From Denitrovibrio sp. (GTDB lineage Bacteria > Chrysiogenota > Deferribacteres > Deferribacterales > Geovibrionaceae): a stretch of 53,822 bases of DNA. Positions 26,435 through 34,820 of this stretch are shown in pieces. The translations under genes were made by a program, and so were the position numbers. The stretch's first letter is position 1. Every line of letters begins with the position of its first letter. The stretch lies in the NCBI GenBank assembly GCA_002869145.1, contig PKTM01000009.1, forward strand, positions 7,614 through 61,435. The letters are read 5' to 3'. The notes beneath the pieces were generated by a model, which saw only the letters and a program-made list of their open reading frames with translations, made no database searches and had not been told where the DNA came from.

Positions 26435-28081
26435 ATGCCTTTGTTTCAATTTCCTCCATATGTTTTGATACTTTTAGTCTCAGCAATAGTAAATTTTGGG
26501 CTTGGTGCTTACGGCTTGAAGTACAAAAGCAATAAGATGTTCTTCTACTTCAGCATATCATTTATCCTAGCTGGCATCTGGCCTCTGCTTTATGGCATTG
26601 AGCTAATGATAGCAGATGTTGGTGTACTTGAGATTATCAGTAACTACAAGCCTGTTACAATGCAGTTTTTCCCGATAACGATACTCTGTTTCTTCTTCCT
26701 TCTGATAAAGCAGAAAATGCCTCCAAAATGGCTGATATTCGCCTTGCTGTCTTTAGCAAGCGTCAACGTTTTCACGTTTATTACAAATGACCTATTCCAC
26801 CTTGCATGGAGTAAAAAACTGAATATAACAACAGCAGAAGGTTATAACCTTATTATCCTCATTCCGAGTTTATGGACAAAATACTCTACCATCATCTACC
26901 ATTTCGGAGTTGATTTTATAGCCTTGTTTTTACTGATCCCTGCTGCAACAAAACACAAAAAGCCTTACAAAACACAGTTCCAGATACTGTCAATTGCTAT
27001 ACTTTTTTCTATGTTTATAGCTGTATTGTACATCATGCAGATTGTGTCTTTCGGACCGTACAACCCTATTCCTGCTTCTTTTGCATTCACAAGCTCACTT
27101 ATAGCTTTTGCTGTTTTCAAGCATAAAATGCTCAATATCTCCCCATACGCCAGAGAAAGCGTGTATGAGGTCATTAACACACCCGTTATAATCGTTGATC
27201 ATTATGAAAGACTAATCGATTTCAACAGTGCCGCAGGAGAAGCTTTCAAGCTGAAGCAGGATTTTATCTCAGACAATATTCATGAAATATTTAATAACAT
27301 AAATCTGGAATGGGAATCCTTAGCTGAAGATGAACATACCATAGTGGAAACTAAATGGGGAGCTGGTAAAAACTACTCTTACAGCGCATATAAAAAAGCG
27401 GTAAACAAAGGAGCACTGAAAGGTCATTTTGTTATTTTTAATGATGTAACAACACAGATGGAAGCTCTAAAAACTGAGCACGAAAAAGAGATAGTTACTT
27501 ATAAAGAATCAATACTCGGCGACATGCACGACGGTATTGGAGGTACGGTGGCAACGGCAGCCATAATTGCCCAGTCTGCTCTGGAAGAAGAAGACCAACA
27601 GACAAAAAACAGAATGATAAGCCAGATAGCAAGCCTTCTGGAAAATGGGAGTTTTGAACTGAGATCCATGCTGAACATATTGGACAAAGAGGTCATCGAC
27701 TGGAAGTCTCTTGTTTTTGACATGAGATCTTATAGTTCCACAGTTTTGGACGCAAAATCCATAAAAAGAGCGTTTAAAACTGAAGGAGAGCCTTACGATT
27801 TCAAAATAGATTTTGACATATACCTCTCAATCTTTCGGCTTTTCAAAGAGACCATCACAAACATTGTAAAACATTCCGAAGCTGAAAACTGTTTAATATC
27901 AATAACATTTCGCGAAAATGCGTTTCATATCAATATAAATGATGACGGAAAAGGGATGGACGAAAAGAGTTCAAACGGATATGGTATTAAAAACATGATA
28001 CGCAGAGCAGAAAAATTAGGTGGCTCGCTTGAGATAACATCCTCTGGCGGGACAAATATAAACATAACAATACCAGTTTAA
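26435..28081 (+). CDS. 7TM-PAS sensor kinase, HisKA_3 (NarX) type
   Basis: This 548-residue kinase begins with about seven transmembrane helices (1-225), followed by a PAS domain (about 235-335) and a HisKA_3 dimerisation domain with the phospho-acceptor His in GDMHDGIGGTVAT. The ATPase domain contains ETITNIVKHSEA, DDGKGMD and NGYGIKNM. The N-terminal part matches the histidine-kinase 7TM type of membrane sensor. The GTG start of its partner NarL-type regulator lies 21 bases downstream. A GGGTGA site precedes the ATG. The signal is unknown. Confidence 0.9.
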   Translation: MPLFQFPPYVLILLVSAIVNFGLGAYGLKYKSNKMFFYFSISFILAGIWPLLYGIELMIADVGVLEIISNYKPVTMQFFPITILCFFFLLIKQKMPPKWLIFALLSLASVNVFTFITNDLFHLAWSKKLNITTAEGYNLIILIPSLWTKYSTIIYHFGVDFIALFLLIPAATKHKKPYKTQFQILSIAILFSMFIAVLYIMQIVSFGPYNPIPASFAFTSSLIAFAVFKHKMLNISPYARESVYEVINTPVIIVDHYERLIDFNSAAGEAFKLKQDFISDNIHEIFNNINLEWESLAEDEHTIVETKWGAGKNYSYSAYKKAVNKGALKGHFVIFNDVTTQMEALKTEHEKEIVTYKESILGDMHDGIGGTVATAAIIAQSALEEEDQQTKNRMISQIASLLENGSFELRSMLNILDKEVIDWKSLVFDMRSYSSTVLDAKSIKRAFKTEGEPYDFKIDFDIYLSIFRLFKETITNIVKHSEAENCLISITFRENAFHININDDGKGMDEKSSNGYGIKNMIRRAEKLGGSLEITSSGGTNINITIPV

Positions 28082-28102
28082 AATTATTAAAAAGGGCTGA
28101 CA

Positions 28103-28741
28103 GTGGAAAAAAATATTAAAATCTCTATTGTCGATTACAATGTGGAGCTTTCAGCAAATCTATGCTCTATTCTCCGTGCAGAACCTGGCATTACTCTTGT
28201 GGAATCATATACCGATGCTGAAACCGCACTTGAAGGAGTTGTAAATAATCACTGCGACATTCTTATCGTGGATATAAATCTCCCAGGTGCAAACGGCATA
28301 GACCTCATAGAGTCTCTTATGGAAAAAAACATAGATACACAGTACATGGTGTACACCATACATGACGGTAACGAATTTCTTTTCAAAGCACTTACAGCAG
28401 GAGCCTCCGGATATGTTCTCAAAGGTACGTCCACGCTTCAGATTATAGAATACATAAAGCTTCTGCACGAAGGCGGCTCGCCTATGACTCCAAGCATAGC
28501 GAGGAAAGTGATAAACTTCTTCAAGGAACAGCAGGCAAATGACACAAAAGATTCACTAACTAGAAGAGAGGTGGAAGTTCTGAAATTTCTCAATCAGGGC
28601 TACACTTATAACGAAGTATCTGAAGAACTAAACATCAGCCGTAACACAGTGCATACTCATATCAAAAAAATATATGAAAAACTTCATGCAACAGGCCGTG
28701 AAGATGCCTTAAAAAAGGCTAAATATAAATCAATTCTATAA
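28103..28741 (+). CDS. NarL/LuxR-family response regulator
   Basis: This 212-residue regulator has a receiver domain (about 5-120) and a LuxR-type helix-turn-helix (about 148-205, with SLTRREVEVLKFLNQGYTY and NISRNTVHTHIKKIYEKL). The phospho-acceptor Asp is present in ILIVDINLPGANG, and Lys in YVLKGT. The acidic pocket is unusual: where most members have DD, this one has DY in SIVDYN, so phosphorylation or metal binding may differ. It starts at GTG and follows the 7TM kinase gene directly, forming a pair. Target genes are unknown; direct repeats just downstream (28761-28803) are a possible binding site. Confidence 0.9.
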   Translation: MEKNIKISIVDYNVELSANLCSILRAEPGITLVESYTDAETALEGVVNNHCDILIVDINLPGANGIDLIESLMEKNIDTQYMVYTIHDGNEFLFKALTAGASGYVLKGTSTLQIIEYIKLLHEGGSPMTPSIARKVINFFKEQQANDTKDSLTRREVEVLKFLNQGYTYNEVSEELNISRNTVHTHIKKIYEKLHATGREDALKKAKYKSIL

Positions 28742-28760
28742 TTTACGATTTTTTTTAAAC

Positions 28761-28803
28761 AATATCACCAGTACTTTACGTCAAATATCACCCAAATATC
28801 ACC
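28761..28803. promoter_or_regulatory. Three AATATCACC direct repeats
   Basis: AATATCACC occurs at 28761-28769, 28784-28792 and 28795-28803. The start-to-start spacing is 23 and 11 bases, close to two and one helical turns, which fits a protein binding one face of the DNA. The repeats sit just upstream of a promoter-like sequence at 28815-28843 and downstream of a NarL-type regulator gene. Confidence 0.5.
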
Positions 28804-28814
28804 CTATATGGCTA

Positions 28815-28843
28815 TTGTCAATGATTTTAATATTTGTTAATAT
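28815..28843 (+). promoter_or_regulatory. Promoter-like sequence for a possible small RNA
   Basis: TTGTCA and TAATAT are separated by exactly 17 bases on the plus strand. The sequence points into a region that holds no gene and ends at a strong terminator, so it could drive a short non-coding transcript. Confidence 0.45.
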
Positions 28844-28849
28844 CAGTTT

Positions 28850-28993
28850 ATAAAATACTTCAGATACACATGTTGTATCTACATAGTCGATGTTTAAAGT
28901 TTTTATAATATTTTTAAAGGATTTTTAAAGCGTAAGCCCTCGGGGGAGGAGATCCTAAAACAAGCCGGAAGCAGCGATGTTTCCGGTTTTTTT
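28850..28993 (+). ncRNA. Candidate small RNA between convergent genes
   Basis: A plus-strand transcript beginning near 28850 would be about 140 bases long and end at the terminator at 28962-28990. It would carry an inverted repeat AGATACA-CATGT-TGTATCT at 28862-28880 near its 5' end. A short CCTC-GGGG-GAGG hairpin containing a ribosome-binding-site-like purine run sits near 28938. No ORF of useful size is present. The two flanking genes are convergent, so neither needs a promoter here. This is inference from promoter, operator-like repeats and terminator. A plain 3' region with a bidirectional terminator is the alternative. Confidence 0.35.
28962..28990. terminator. Bidirectional intrinsic terminator
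   Basis: CCGGAA and TTCCGG form a stem, extended by a G-U and A-T pairs, around a 10-base loop, with eight T on the plus strand after it. On the minus strand the end is also T-rich (CTTGTTTT), so it can also end the Cache kinase gene. Confidence 0.75.
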
Positions 28994-30972
28994 TATACTT
29001 TCGCCACAGATATCTTGAAACAAGCTCCTTTCTGCCCGTTATAAACAGTCAGGCTTCCATGCATGTTCCCCTCTATTATCATCTTTGAAAAGTAAAGCCC
29101 GATACCGGTTCCCTGGCTTATAGGTTTGGTGGTGAAATATGGTTCGAATATCTTTTCAATGATCTCCTCATCCACACCACCTGCGTTATCGCAGATAGTC
29201 ACAACAGATGCCCCGTCCTCTTCACCGCTTTCAATACTTATCTCTGGGTCTTCCACAGACCTCGCAAGAAGGACGTCTTTGGCATTATTAATTATACTGA
29301 CAAGCACTTGAGAATATTCTCCTGCAATGCCGTGAACAATAATGTTTTCGCTCAGTTTTACATTAACCTTTATACGGTTGTTTTCCAGGGTAGCATCTAT
29401 AAGCTGTAGGCTTTTCTCTATCTCATTGTTTACGCTAAAATCAATCTGCTCTTTTGCCGGACTGAAAAAATCCCTGAAATTATCTATAGTTTCAGACATA
29501 TGTCCTATAGTTTTTGTACATTTAACTACAGATGCATTGAGGTATTCATCGTCAAGCTCACCCGTATCTTTGGCTTCCTGTATATCCTGTACAATAAAAG
29601 ATATAGAGCTTAGCGGCTGTCGCCATTGGTGAGCAATATTACCTATCATCTCGCCCATTGCAGCAAGCCTTCCCTGCTTAAACATAATCCTGTCTTTCTC
29701 TCTGTTTTTCGCAACCTCTTCCCTGACCTTCTCCTCCAGAGACTGGTTCAGTTCATTAAGCTCACTTGTCTTTGCACTTACCTTTTCCTCCAAAGACAGA
29801 TTCAGATTTTCAAGTTCTTCATTTTTATTTTTTATCTCTTCGTTATATGCATCAATTATTTTCTGAAGCTTTCCAGACAACAGAAAGATAGCAAAAGCAG
29901 CCAAAGCAAGTATAGACATTACACCTACTAATATAAACGCCATATCTTTTTTAGAAGATTCAGAGAGAGTTTCAAGTCTTTTTTCATACGCGGCCTCTAT
30001 GTCAGTAAGGTACATCCCTGCACCTATGTACCACCCCCATCTTTCTATGGGTGCTGCATAGCTAAGTTTGCTTTCCGGCCTTGCACCTTTGAACGGAGGC
30101 ATCACATAAATAATGAAACCGCCACCCTCTTTTGCTTTTGATATTAGCTCCCTTACAATATATTTCCCGTTCACATCACGAACATCATACATGTTCTTCC
30201 CTTTTGCAGGCTTTGTAAGTGAGTACCCTTCGTATGTTGTAGCAAAGAGATAACCGTCATTTTCGTATGTTACTGCTTCAAGCTGAAGAAGAACATCTTC
30301 CTGAACAGATGTTTGAAATGAGTCTGTGTACTCGCCGTAACCTATGACCCAGTCAAGAGGCTCGAAGTTTTTGACAAATACCCTTTTTTTCTGTGGACCC
30401 CGCTCTTCTTCCCCTGGCTTTACCCAGTATGTGTTCTGATATCCAGCACCTTCATTTCTTGCAATCTCTATTGCATCTTTAAGTATAAAATTACCTTCGG
30501 AATCCGTTTTATCAATAAAGTTTTTCCCTTCGATATGGGGCAGAAATGGTGACGAGACTATGTCGCCTGTGTAGTCTATGCAAAAAATGTAATCTTTGTC
30601 GAATGTCATGGAGGATAAAGCAGACCTTACAGCATTTTTAATCTCATTTTTATTAAATTTACCCTGCATTTCGTTATAAATGCCCATAGATATATTGTAT
30701 GCAGTATTGACTCTATTTTTTAGTTTTTGATCTAGGCTTGCTTCAGATTCACTTATGAGTATTTCGACCTGCTGAGCAAAGCTGTCTACAATACTTTTCA
30801 GAATAGTTTTTTTATTTTCAACATTGGCTATCTTGTCGCTAAGAGCATATTGCTGAATACTTTTGTATTTCTGGCTAACAAAATAGGCCCCCATTCCAAC
30901 AATAATAACGAAGATCAAAGCAAAAGAGGTGATAAAATAATATTTTTTAAACTGCAACTGCTTGTTTTCCAT
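28993..30972 (-). CDS. Double-Cache sensor histidine kinase, HQWRQPLS type
   Basis: This 659-residue kinase has a transmembrane helix at about 12-32, a periplasmic region with two Cache-like modules (FEPLDWVIGYGEYTDSF and ERWGWYIGAGMYLTDIE mark their ends), and a second helix at about 346-366. A long coiled coil with ELNQSLEEKV-type heptads precedes the HisKA domain with AHQWRQPLSSI and the ATPase domain with GTGIGLYFSK. Its plan is the same as that of the kinase at 11112-13190. A receiver gene lies 98 bases upstream in the same direction. The pair is divergent from an HDOD gene, mirroring the first module in the window. Confidence 0.89.
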   Translation of the reverse strand: MENKQLQFKKYYFITSFALIFVIIVGMGAYFVSQKYKSIQQYALSDKIANVENKKTILKSIVDSFAQQVEILISESEASLDQKLKNRVNTAYNISMGIYNEMQGKFNKNEIKNAVRSALSSMTFDKDYIFCIDYTGDIVSSPFLPHIEGKNFIDKTDSEGNFILKDAIEIARNEGAGYQNTYWVKPGEEERGPQKKRVFVKNFEPLDWVIGYGEYTDSFQTSVQEDVLLQLEAVTYENDGYLFATTYEGYSLTKPAKGKNMYDVRDVNGKYIVRELISKAKEGGGFIIYVMPPFKGARPESKLSYAAPIERWGWYIGAGMYLTDIEAAYEKRLETLSESSKKDMAFILVGVMSILALAAFAIFLLSGKLQKIIDAYNEEIKNKNEELENLNLSLEEKVSAKTSELNELNQSLEEKVREEVAKNREKDRIMFKQGRLAAMGEMIGNIAHQWRQPLSSISFIVQDIQEAKDTGELDDEYLNASVVKCTKTIGHMSETIDNFRDFFSPAKEQIDFSVNNEIEKSLQLIDATLENNRIKVNVKLSENIIVHGIAGEYSQVLVSIINNAKDVLLARSVEDPEISIESGEEDGASVVTICDNAGGVDEEIIEKIFEPYFTTKPISQGTGIGLYFSKMIIEGNMHGSLTVYNGQKGACFKISVAKV

Positions 30973-31070
30973 TCAAAAACCTCTAGTGTGCCCATTGAGT
31001 ATATATAAAATAAATAAATGAAAACCACATAAACCCTGATCTATAAACATCAAGGTATTGGGATTTTTGA

Positions 31071-31442
31071 TTAATGTTTTTCAGGAAATATTTTCTTTAT
31101 TGAGTTAACAAGGTCCTCTTTGATAATCGGCTTAAATATACAGTCATTGATCATGCTGTATACTCTTTCGGCCTCTTCACGGTAAGCAGTTGTTATTATG
31201 ATAGGTAAGTCAGCATTTTTCTCACGTATCCTGCTAATCATTTCAAAACCGTCCATCTCCGGCATAGCCAGGTCAGTAATAATCAAGTCAGGTAAAGATT
31301 CATAGAATTTTTTTAAACCGAAAACCCCGTTTGAGGCTTCATTCACCAAAACACCTTCCTTTTCAAGAAGTTTTTTAACTAGCATTCGGGTGAATTTCTC
31401 ATCCTCAACATAAAGAACTTTCAGGTCATTAAAACTACTCAT
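31071..31442 (-). CDS. CheY-like single-domain response regulator
   Basis: This 123-residue receiver has the acidic pair in YVEDEK, the phospho-acceptor Asp in LIITDLAMPEMDGFEM, the switch Thr in IITTAYREE and the Lys in FKPIIKEDL. It resembles the receiver at 13263-13604, including the TTAYRE/TTAFRE segment. I chose the start at 31442 (MSSFND), which fits a single receiver; longer upstream starts add a hydrophobic stretch not seen in the family. It precedes the Cache kinase gene and is probably its substrate. Confidence 0.88.
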   Translation of the reverse strand: MSSFNDLKVLYVEDEKFTRMLVKKLLEKEGVLVNEASNGVFGLKKFYESLPDLIITDLAMPEMDGFEMISRIREKNADLPIIITTAYREEAERVYSMINDCIFKPIIKEDLVNSIKKIFPEKH

Positions 31443-31616
31443 AGATAACCAACTTTTATATGCGTTTATAAGACTATACACTATATATAATATAATTTCA
31501 AACATTTATAAATTAACTAAACATGGATGAATATACGCTTATTGATTAAAGTATAATCAATATTGATATAAACCATTCGTTATGATAAGTTTATTTATAT
31601 AAGCAATAGGTAATAA

Positions 31617-32834
31617 ATGAATAGCATAATTGCAGGTTCCAACAGCCTAATAGTTAACTATTATAGTGCATATTTCGAAATGCTTGAGTTACCAAACGAG
31701 CACTATACCTCTGTATCTATTGGTATTAAAAGAGCCTCTGTAAACAAAGACATCAAAAACATTCTTATAGTTATCGATTCCAGAGAGGACTATCTTGCAT
31801 ATTCGAAATTAAAATCAACTCTGGACATGGATACACAAAACATCATTCTGGTCTGCACTAGCGAGTCTATACAAAAACTTGTAACCGGATCAAAGGTCAT
31901 TATCTTCAATCATAAAGAGCTCACACTGGATTTCACCACTACACTTACCAGAATGCAGATATGTAAGCCTTACATGCAAGAAGTGAAATCTGAGAAGTCA
32001 CCTCAGAAGGTTCTGGATTATATAAAATTCATGCTTGTTAAAGGAAATATCACCCTCCCGATAAGCAGCGAGTGTTCGGTAAATGTTCTTAAGGCACTTG
32101 ATCAGGATGACATCTCTTTCAAAGTCATAGACAACATGACAAAGACTGACCCCGCACTTCATTCAGGAATAATAAAGATGGCAAACTCTGCCTATTTCAG
32201 CGGTGCATTCAGCAAGGTAGAAGATGTTGAACGAGCACTGGTCAGGGTCGGTCTGACAAATGTTAAGGTGTTTCTCATAAACTTCATAAACAAATCACTG
32301 GCGGCTAATAAAAACCTCATTTTTTCCTACGAAATATCAAAAACAATAGACAAATCCGTAATAACTGCCTCCTGCTGCTACACTCTCGCTGAGTTTTATA
32401 AGGTATGCTCACCTGTTACTATGTTTTCCCTGTGTCTGCTTAGCCTTATTGGTGAAATTTTCATGTATGCAGCTATATCTGATTACTTTTCCAGTGACGG
32501 GCTTGCAGGGCAAAAACCTGACGGTTACAAAGTGATGGCGGAACAAAACGGGCGCATGGTCAGCGGGATGCTGCTGAAAAAATGGAAATTCTCCGAAGAG
32601 TACTTTTTTCCTATAATGCACTCCGCTGCGCTTGGTGCAAACAATTATATGAACGAGACAAAACTTCTTCACTTAGGTCAGAACATGCTGAACTATTATG
32701 AAACCGGAGTAGTAGACGACAAACTAAAAAACGCCTTAACTAAGACAGAGTTGAGACTAAGCGAATCTCAACTAGCTAAACTTCGCACAGACATAGACAG
32801 TCATATCAACTCTATAGCTTCGGTGCTTTCCTGA
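31617..32834 (+). CDS. HDOD-domain signalling protein (paralogue)
   Basis: This 405-residue protein is a full-length paralogue of the HDOD protein at 9670-10890. Matching landmarks run through both, including MKEVKQDKSPQKV versus MQEVKSEKSPQKV, IDNMTKTDP, FSG(S/A)F and KVFLINFINKSLA. The HDOD domain covers about 140-340. The first 130 residues may be a degenerate receiver. It is divergent from the receiver/Cache-kinase pair, with a 175-base shared promoter region. The conserved setting suggests that HDOD protein and kinase act in the same pathway. Confidence 0.87.
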   Translation: MNSIIAGSNSLIVNYYSAYFEMLELPNEHYTSVSIGIKRASVNKDIKNILIVIDSREDYLAYSKLKSTLDMDTQNIILVCTSESIQKLVTGSKVIIFNHKELTLDFTTTLTRMQICKPYMQEVKSEKSPQKVLDYIKFMLVKGNITLPISSECSVNVLKALDQDDISFKVIDNMTKTDPALHSGIIKMANSAYFSGAFSKVEDVERALVRVGLTNVKVFLINFINKSLAANKNLIFSYEISKTIDKSVITASCCYTLAEFYKVCSPVTMFSLCLLSLIGEIFMYAAISDYFSSDGLAGQKPDGYKVMAEQNGRMVSGMLLKKWKFSEEYFFPIMHSAALGANNYMNETKLLHLGQNMLNYYETGVVDDKLKNALTKTELRLSESQLAKLRTDIDSHINSIASVLS

Positions 32835-32852
32835 TATTTTTCCTTTAAAACA

Positions 32853-32881
32853 TTGACAAATCATTTTAATTCCTTTATAAA
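32853..32881 (+). promoter_or_regulatory. Promoter of the tRNA-Arg gene
   Basis: TTGACA and TATAAA are separated by exactly 17 bases, placing the transcription start a few bases before the mature tRNA at 32896. This is close to a consensus sigma-70 promoter. Confidence 0.8.
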
Positions 32882-32895
32882 ATTCATCCGAGTGA

Positions 32896-32969
32896 GCGCC
32901 CATAGCTCAACTGGATAGAGTATTTGACTACGGATCAAAAGGTTTGGGGTTCGAATCCCTATGGGCGCG
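32896..32969 (+). tRNA. tRNA-Arg (anticodon ACG)
   Basis: The 74-base sequence folds as a full cloverleaf. The acceptor stem pairs GCGCCCA with TGGGCGC and is followed by a G discriminator. The anticodon stem TTTGA/TCAAA encloses the loop CTACGGA, giving the anticodon ACG at 32930-32932 (read as ICG), and the T-loop is TTCGAAT. The 3' CCA is not encoded. A consensus promoter and a strong terminator flank it, so it is a single-gene unit. A split copy of its 3' end lies 70 bases downstream. Confidence 0.97.
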
Positions 32970-32973
32970 TTTG

Positions 32974-33010
32974 AAAAAGGCTGAGGTGCTTTAGCACTTC
33001 GGCCTTTTTT
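32974..33010 (+). terminator. Terminator of the tRNA-Arg gene
   Basis: A 12-bp stem (GGCTGAGGTGCT with AGCACTTCGGCC, including two G-U pairs) with a two-base loop is followed by six T. It is a classical intrinsic terminator just after the tRNA. Confidence 0.85.
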
Positions 33011-33039
33011 ATTACCCGCACTTGGGTGAGAAGCCCTAA

Positions 33040-33110
33040 GGGGTTCGAAAATAACTGCCATAACTAATGCAGTTATTTCTGCTCCGAGCTAGCTGATATC
33101 CCTATGGGCG
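33040..33110 (+). repeat. Split duplicate of the tRNA-Arg 3' end
   Basis: GGGGTTCGAA at 33040-33049 and ATCCCTATGGGCG at 33098-33110 repeat the two halves of the T-arm and acceptor end of the tRNA-Arg upstream. They are separated by 48 bases that contain a perfect 10-bp inverted repeat (AAATAACTGC at 33049-33058 with its complement at 33069-33078). It looks like an old attachment-site copy interrupted by a small palindromic insertion. Confidence 0.6.
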
Positions 33111-33134
33111 TACTAAGACGGGAACTATAGCTTA

Positions 33135-34199
33135 TTATTTTCCATAAGTAATCCTGTAAATCCTCCCCTGTCTATCGTCAGAGACAAGCATGGAGCCATC
33201 GTTTAACACAAGTATATCAACAGGTCTGCCTGTAACATCGCCATCTTTCAGCCAGCCTTCAGCAAAAGGTTCCTTTTCGCCTTCAGGGGTACCAAACATC
33301 ACTCTGTAACCGACTTTAGTACTTCTGTTCCATGAGCCGTGCTGCGCAATAAACATACCGTTTCTATATTTTTCGGAAAACATCTCTCCATCGTAAAATT
33401 TCATACCCAATGGTGCTGTGTGCGCCTGAAACGTTACTTGTGGTTTTACAAAATCAGCACAGTCAGCTTTATCGCCAAATTCAGGGTCTGAAACTTCTCC
33501 AGCGTGACAGTATGGATATCCAAAATGCTGGTTTCTGCTGTCAATACGGTTCAGCTCTTCCGGCGGGAGATTATCCCCCAGCCAGTCTCTGCCGTTATCT
33601 GTGAACCATAGTTTTTTTGTTTCAGGATCCCAGTCGAACCCAACAGTATTTCTTATGCCCTGAGCCTCGGTTCTAAAGTCCGATCCGTCTGGCTTTATAC
33701 TGTGCAAAGCAGCATAAGGCAGCCCTTCGTCACATATATTGCAAGGGGCACCCACGGGGATATAAAGTCGTCCGTCTGGACCGAAAGCAATATATTTCCA
33801 GCCGTGATGGCCATCATCTGGAAGTTTGTCGAAAACAACTGCTGGACTTTGCGGGTTACTTAGCTCAGAGCCAATATTATCAAATCTTAAAACTCTGCTT
33901 ATCTCAGCCACATACAGCGACCCGTCTCTGAAAGCTACCCCATTGGGAGAATTCAGCTGTTTTGCTATAATCCATCTTCTGTCAGCCACACCGTCATTAT
34001 CTGTGTCACGAACTGCGTAAACATTTCCAGTTGATCTGGTTCCGACATATACTGTCCCATCATCACCCAGAGCCATGCTTCTTGCTCCATGAAGTCTTTC
34101 AGCGTATAAGCTTATAGAAAAACCATCAGGGAGTGCTATCTCTGCGGCAAATCCGTAAACTGCGGTAAACATAAAAATTATCATAAAGCAAAATCTCAT
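33135..34199 (-). CDS. PQQ-type sugar dehydrogenase-like beta-propeller protein
   Basis: This 354-residue secreted protein has a signal peptide (MRFCFMIIFMFTAVYGFA) and a six-bladed beta-propeller of the soluble aldose/L-sorbosone dehydrogenase family. Typical motifs are LNSPNGVAFRDGSLYVAE, the cysteine-bearing PVGAPCNIC, WFTDNGRDWLGD and FIAQHGSWNRS. Family members oxidise sugars with PQQ in the periplasm, but no PQQ biosynthesis gene is in the window. The start at 34199 has a GAGG site 6 bases upstream and gives a proper signal peptide; two more upstream in-frame ATGs do not. It is divergent from the nitroreductase gene. Confidence 0.85.
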   Translation of the reverse strand: MRFCFMIIFMFTAVYGFAAEIALPDGFSISLYAERLHGARSMALGDDGTVYVGTRSTGNVYAVRDTDNDGVADRRWIIAKQLNSPNGVAFRDGSLYVAEISRVLRFDNIGSELSNPQSPAVVFDKLPDDGHHGWKYIAFGPDGRLYIPVGAPCNICDEGLPYAALHSIKPDGSDFRTEAQGIRNTVGFDWDPETKKLWFTDNGRDWLGDNLPPEELNRIDSRNQHFGYPYCHAGEVSDPEFGDKADCADFVKPQVTFQAHTAPLGMKFYDGEMFSEKYRNGMFIAQHGSWNRSTKVGYRVMFGTPEGEKEPFAEGWLKDGDVTGRPVDILVLNDGSMLVSDDRQGRIYRITYGK

Positions 34200-34298
34200 A
34201 ATACACCTCATGAGATAAATATAAGTCATAGGTTTAACTTTTGAAGTGCTCGTTTGACATAAAAACTTAAGCTGATATTATATAAAAAGGAGAGAAGC

Positions 34299-34817
34299 AT
34301 GATAGATATACTAAGAAACAGACGCAGTGTCCGGCAGTTTACCGATCAGGCAATAGAGTTTAATAAGCTTGAGATATTAAAAGAAGCAATACTTTTAGCT
34401 CCGACATCCAGAAATATTGAGCCATGCGAATTCATTGTTGTACAAGATAAAGCAATGCTTAAAAAGCTTTCGACACTAAAGCCTCACGGCGCATCATTTC
34501 TGGCAGACTGCGACACAGCATTTGTCATCTGCGGTGATACGTCAAAGAGCGATGTTTGTGTTGAGGACTGCAGCATCGCCGCCATAATCCTTCAGCTCAC
34601 AGCTGAATCACTAGGTCTTGGAAGCTGCTGGGTTCAGGCCAGACTGAGAGACCACAGCGACAGTGTGAAATCTGAAAAATACATTAAAGAACTTTTTGAC
34701 CTGCCTGAACATATGCTTGCTCCATGCGTTATAGGGCTGGGTTATCCGGCAGCAAAAAAGGAACCTAAAACTAAAGAAGACCTAAAATTTCAAAAAATTC
34801 ATAAAGAGACCTTCTGA
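34299..34817 (+). CDS. Nitroreductase-family flavoprotein
   Basis: This 172-residue protein belongs to the nitroreductase family, FMN-dependent NAD(P)H oxidoreductases. The N-terminal RNRRSVRQF binds the FMN phosphate, followed by LLAPTSRNIEPCEF. The LTAESLGLGSCWVQ segment near the C-terminus and GLGYPAAKKEPK also fit the family. An AGGAGAG-type ribosome-binding site precedes the ATG. It lies 3 bases before the ferredoxin-type gene and so is probably coupled to it, suggesting that the iron-sulfur protein supplies or accepts electrons. The substrate is unknown. Confidence 0.88.
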   Translation: MIDILRNRRSVRQFTDQAIEFNKLEILKEAILLAPTSRNIEPCEFIVVQDKAMLKKLSTLKPHGASFLADCDTAFVICGDTSKSDVCVEDCSIAAIILQLTAESLGLGSCWVQARLRDHSDSVKSEKYIKELFDLPEHMLAPCVIGLGYPAAKKEPKTKEDLKFQKIHKETF

Positions 34818-34820
34818 TAA

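Noticed and set aside
28962-28990. Short sequence CCGGAAGCAGC resembling the SRP RNA tip
   Set aside because: The SRP tip needs the GGAAGGAAGCAGCC-type asymmetric loop within a long helix. Here the sequence is simply the stem and loop of a terminator.
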